Below are positions 31,697-32,243 of a DNA stretch of 32,243 nt, piece after piece (the stretch's first letter is position 1; each line of letters starts with the position of its first letter). This stretch comes from Methylococcaceae bacterium (GTDB lineage Bacteria; Pseudomonadota; Gammaproteobacteria; Methylococcales; Methylomonadaceae). The DNA lies in assembly GCA_005772825.1 (NCBI GenBank), contig SXIP01000120.1:1-32243 (forward strand), in the 5' to 3' direction. The notes below the pieces were generated by a model. It saw only the letters and a list, made by a program, of their open reading frames with translations. It was not told where the DNA came from and searched no databases. A program made the position numbers and the translations under genes.

Positions 31697-31927
31697 TTAA
31701 CTACCGACAACCAAGGGATAATCAAAGGAGTTTTCTGTGGCTTTGAGTGTGCAGGTTATGTTGCGCTCAGCTTGAGCTTCCAAAAGTTTTTTGGCGACAT
31801 CGCGGGCAATTTTCAATGTTTCCGTTATCGTTCTTCCTTGTGCGATCAATCCTGAAATATCTTCCGATGTCGCCAGATAAAAGCCCTCCGGTAATTTTTC
31901 AATATGAAGATTGATAATCTGTTCCAT
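31697..31927 (-). CDS. hicB: HicB-family antitoxin
   Basis: The 76-residue product has the HicB partial RNase H-like fold: strand INLHIEKLPEGFYLATSED, then ISGLIAQGRTITETLKIARD and a helix AKKLLEAQAERN. It matches short HicB/DUF1902 antitoxins that lack a separate DNA-binding domain, or have only a rudimentary one at the end. AGAGGA lies seven bases before the ATG. It precedes the toxin gene, the reverse of the classical hicAB order but known for hicBA pairs. As the toxin partner appears broken, the antitoxin may survive as a regulator or to protect against other HicA toxins. Confidence 0.82.
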   Translation of the reverse strand: MEQIINLHIEKLPEGFYLATSEDISGLIAQGRTITETLKIARDVAKKLLEAQAERNITCTLKATENSFDYPLVVGS

Positions 31928-31968
31928 GCGTTTGTCCTCTGTAAGTGATGGGGTGCTGGATTGGCGCG

Positions 31969-32016
31969 ATTATACGGCGGATGAGTAAAGCATAATACCA
32001 AGTTTTAATGCTTTAC
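31969..32016 (-). promoter_or_regulatory. Candidate promoter and operator of hicBA
   Basis: On the minus strand an exact TATAAT (31974-31969) stands about 40 bases before the hicB start. Just upstream is a perfect 9-bp inverted repeat GTAAAGCAT/ATGCTTTAC (31985-31993, 32008-32016) with a 14-base spacer, suited to a dimeric autoregulator. It lies equally in the parE upstream region on the plus strand. Confidence 0.45.
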
Positions 32017-32135
32017 AGTATGAGCCTATCGTCTCATTCGTACGTGAGGAAACTGAGTAGTCTATTTTTTGCGAGTTACCTTAATGGTACGATGTTCAGG
32101 TAAACCTACATAATTGAGAAGAGTACACAGAAATA

Positions 32136-32243
32136 ATGAGTAACGAATATAACGCGGCGGCTATAGAGGTTTTAACCGGATTGGAGCCGGTTCGAAAACG
32201 TCCGGGGATGTACACCGATACTACTCGACCTAACCATCTGGTG
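32136..32243 (+). CDS. parE: DNA topoisomerase IV subunit B (5' end only)
   Basis: The first 36 codons are present and the window ends inside the gene. [20 protein letters not shown] followed by [16 protein letters not shown] is the characteristic ParE N-terminus; the TDTTRPNHL segment separates it from GyrB. The subunit carries the ATPase of the enzyme that unlinks daughter chromosomes. The ATP-binding motifs come later and are not visible. The ribosome binding site is unclear (GAGAAGAG about 15 bases upstream). Confidence 0.95.
   Translation, partial: MSNEYNAAAIEVLTGLEPVRKRPGMYTDTTRPNHLV

Overview
The window looks like chromosomal DNA of a gammaproteobacterial methanotroph or close relative (Methylococcales). 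The best evidence is a three-gene C30 carotenoid operon (crtN, aldehyde dehydrogenase, crtP/crtNb) in the order I recall from Methylomonas. An MxaD-like periplasmic protein next to a YVTN beta-propeller fits a methanol-oxidiser. Housekeeping genes (rpmE, mobA, speA and the first codons of parE) show it is not a plasmid or phage. The taxonomic call is inference; there is no rRNA or tRNA here.

Layout. 1-796 is gene-poor, with one arm of a ~98 bp repeat and a decayed coding fragment. 797-5159 holds a lone WGR-domain protein, an Hsp20 chaperone with a sigma32-like promoter, an aminotransferase overlapping mobA, a Uma2-type nuclease, a small Cys-rich lipoprotein and rpmE. 5641-8091 is one secreted protein of twelve NHL-type repeats arranged as a duplicated six. 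8320-12926 is the carotenoid operon on the minus strand. 13392-17365 is a plus-strand accessory cluster: a large lipoprotein of unknown function followed by three enzymes that look like wall or polysaccharide hydrolases (SH3b + NlpC/P60-like, DUF1906-like + SH3b, GH75-like), none with a signal peptide. 17477-20470 holds a flavin reductase, the MxaD-like/YVTN pair, a cruciform-forming repeat and a small orphan protein with a strong terminator. 20603-24038 encodes a GH63-like glucosidase and acetolactate decarboxylase.

24201-31343 contains two paralogous collagen-like surface proteins. They share a signal segment, a DNRLRE-like domain, Gly-X-Y triplets and a C-terminal DUF1566/Lcl-type lectin domain. 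The last ~39 residues of both resemble the variable region of a diversity-generating retroelement target, and in the second copy this stretch is packed with NNC codons. No reverse transcriptase or template repeat lies in the window. The first paralog is a mosaic that also carries a CsbD-like N-terminus and a phage tail-fibre segment. Between the paralogs lie an AT-rich HEPN-like gene, the second arm of the ~98 bp repeat, a beta-hydroxyacid dehydrogenase and speA.

The right end has a hicB antitoxin gene followed without a gap by a hicA toxin gene that appears dead twice over (a one-base frameshift, and Asn where the family has its catalytic His), and then the start of parE.
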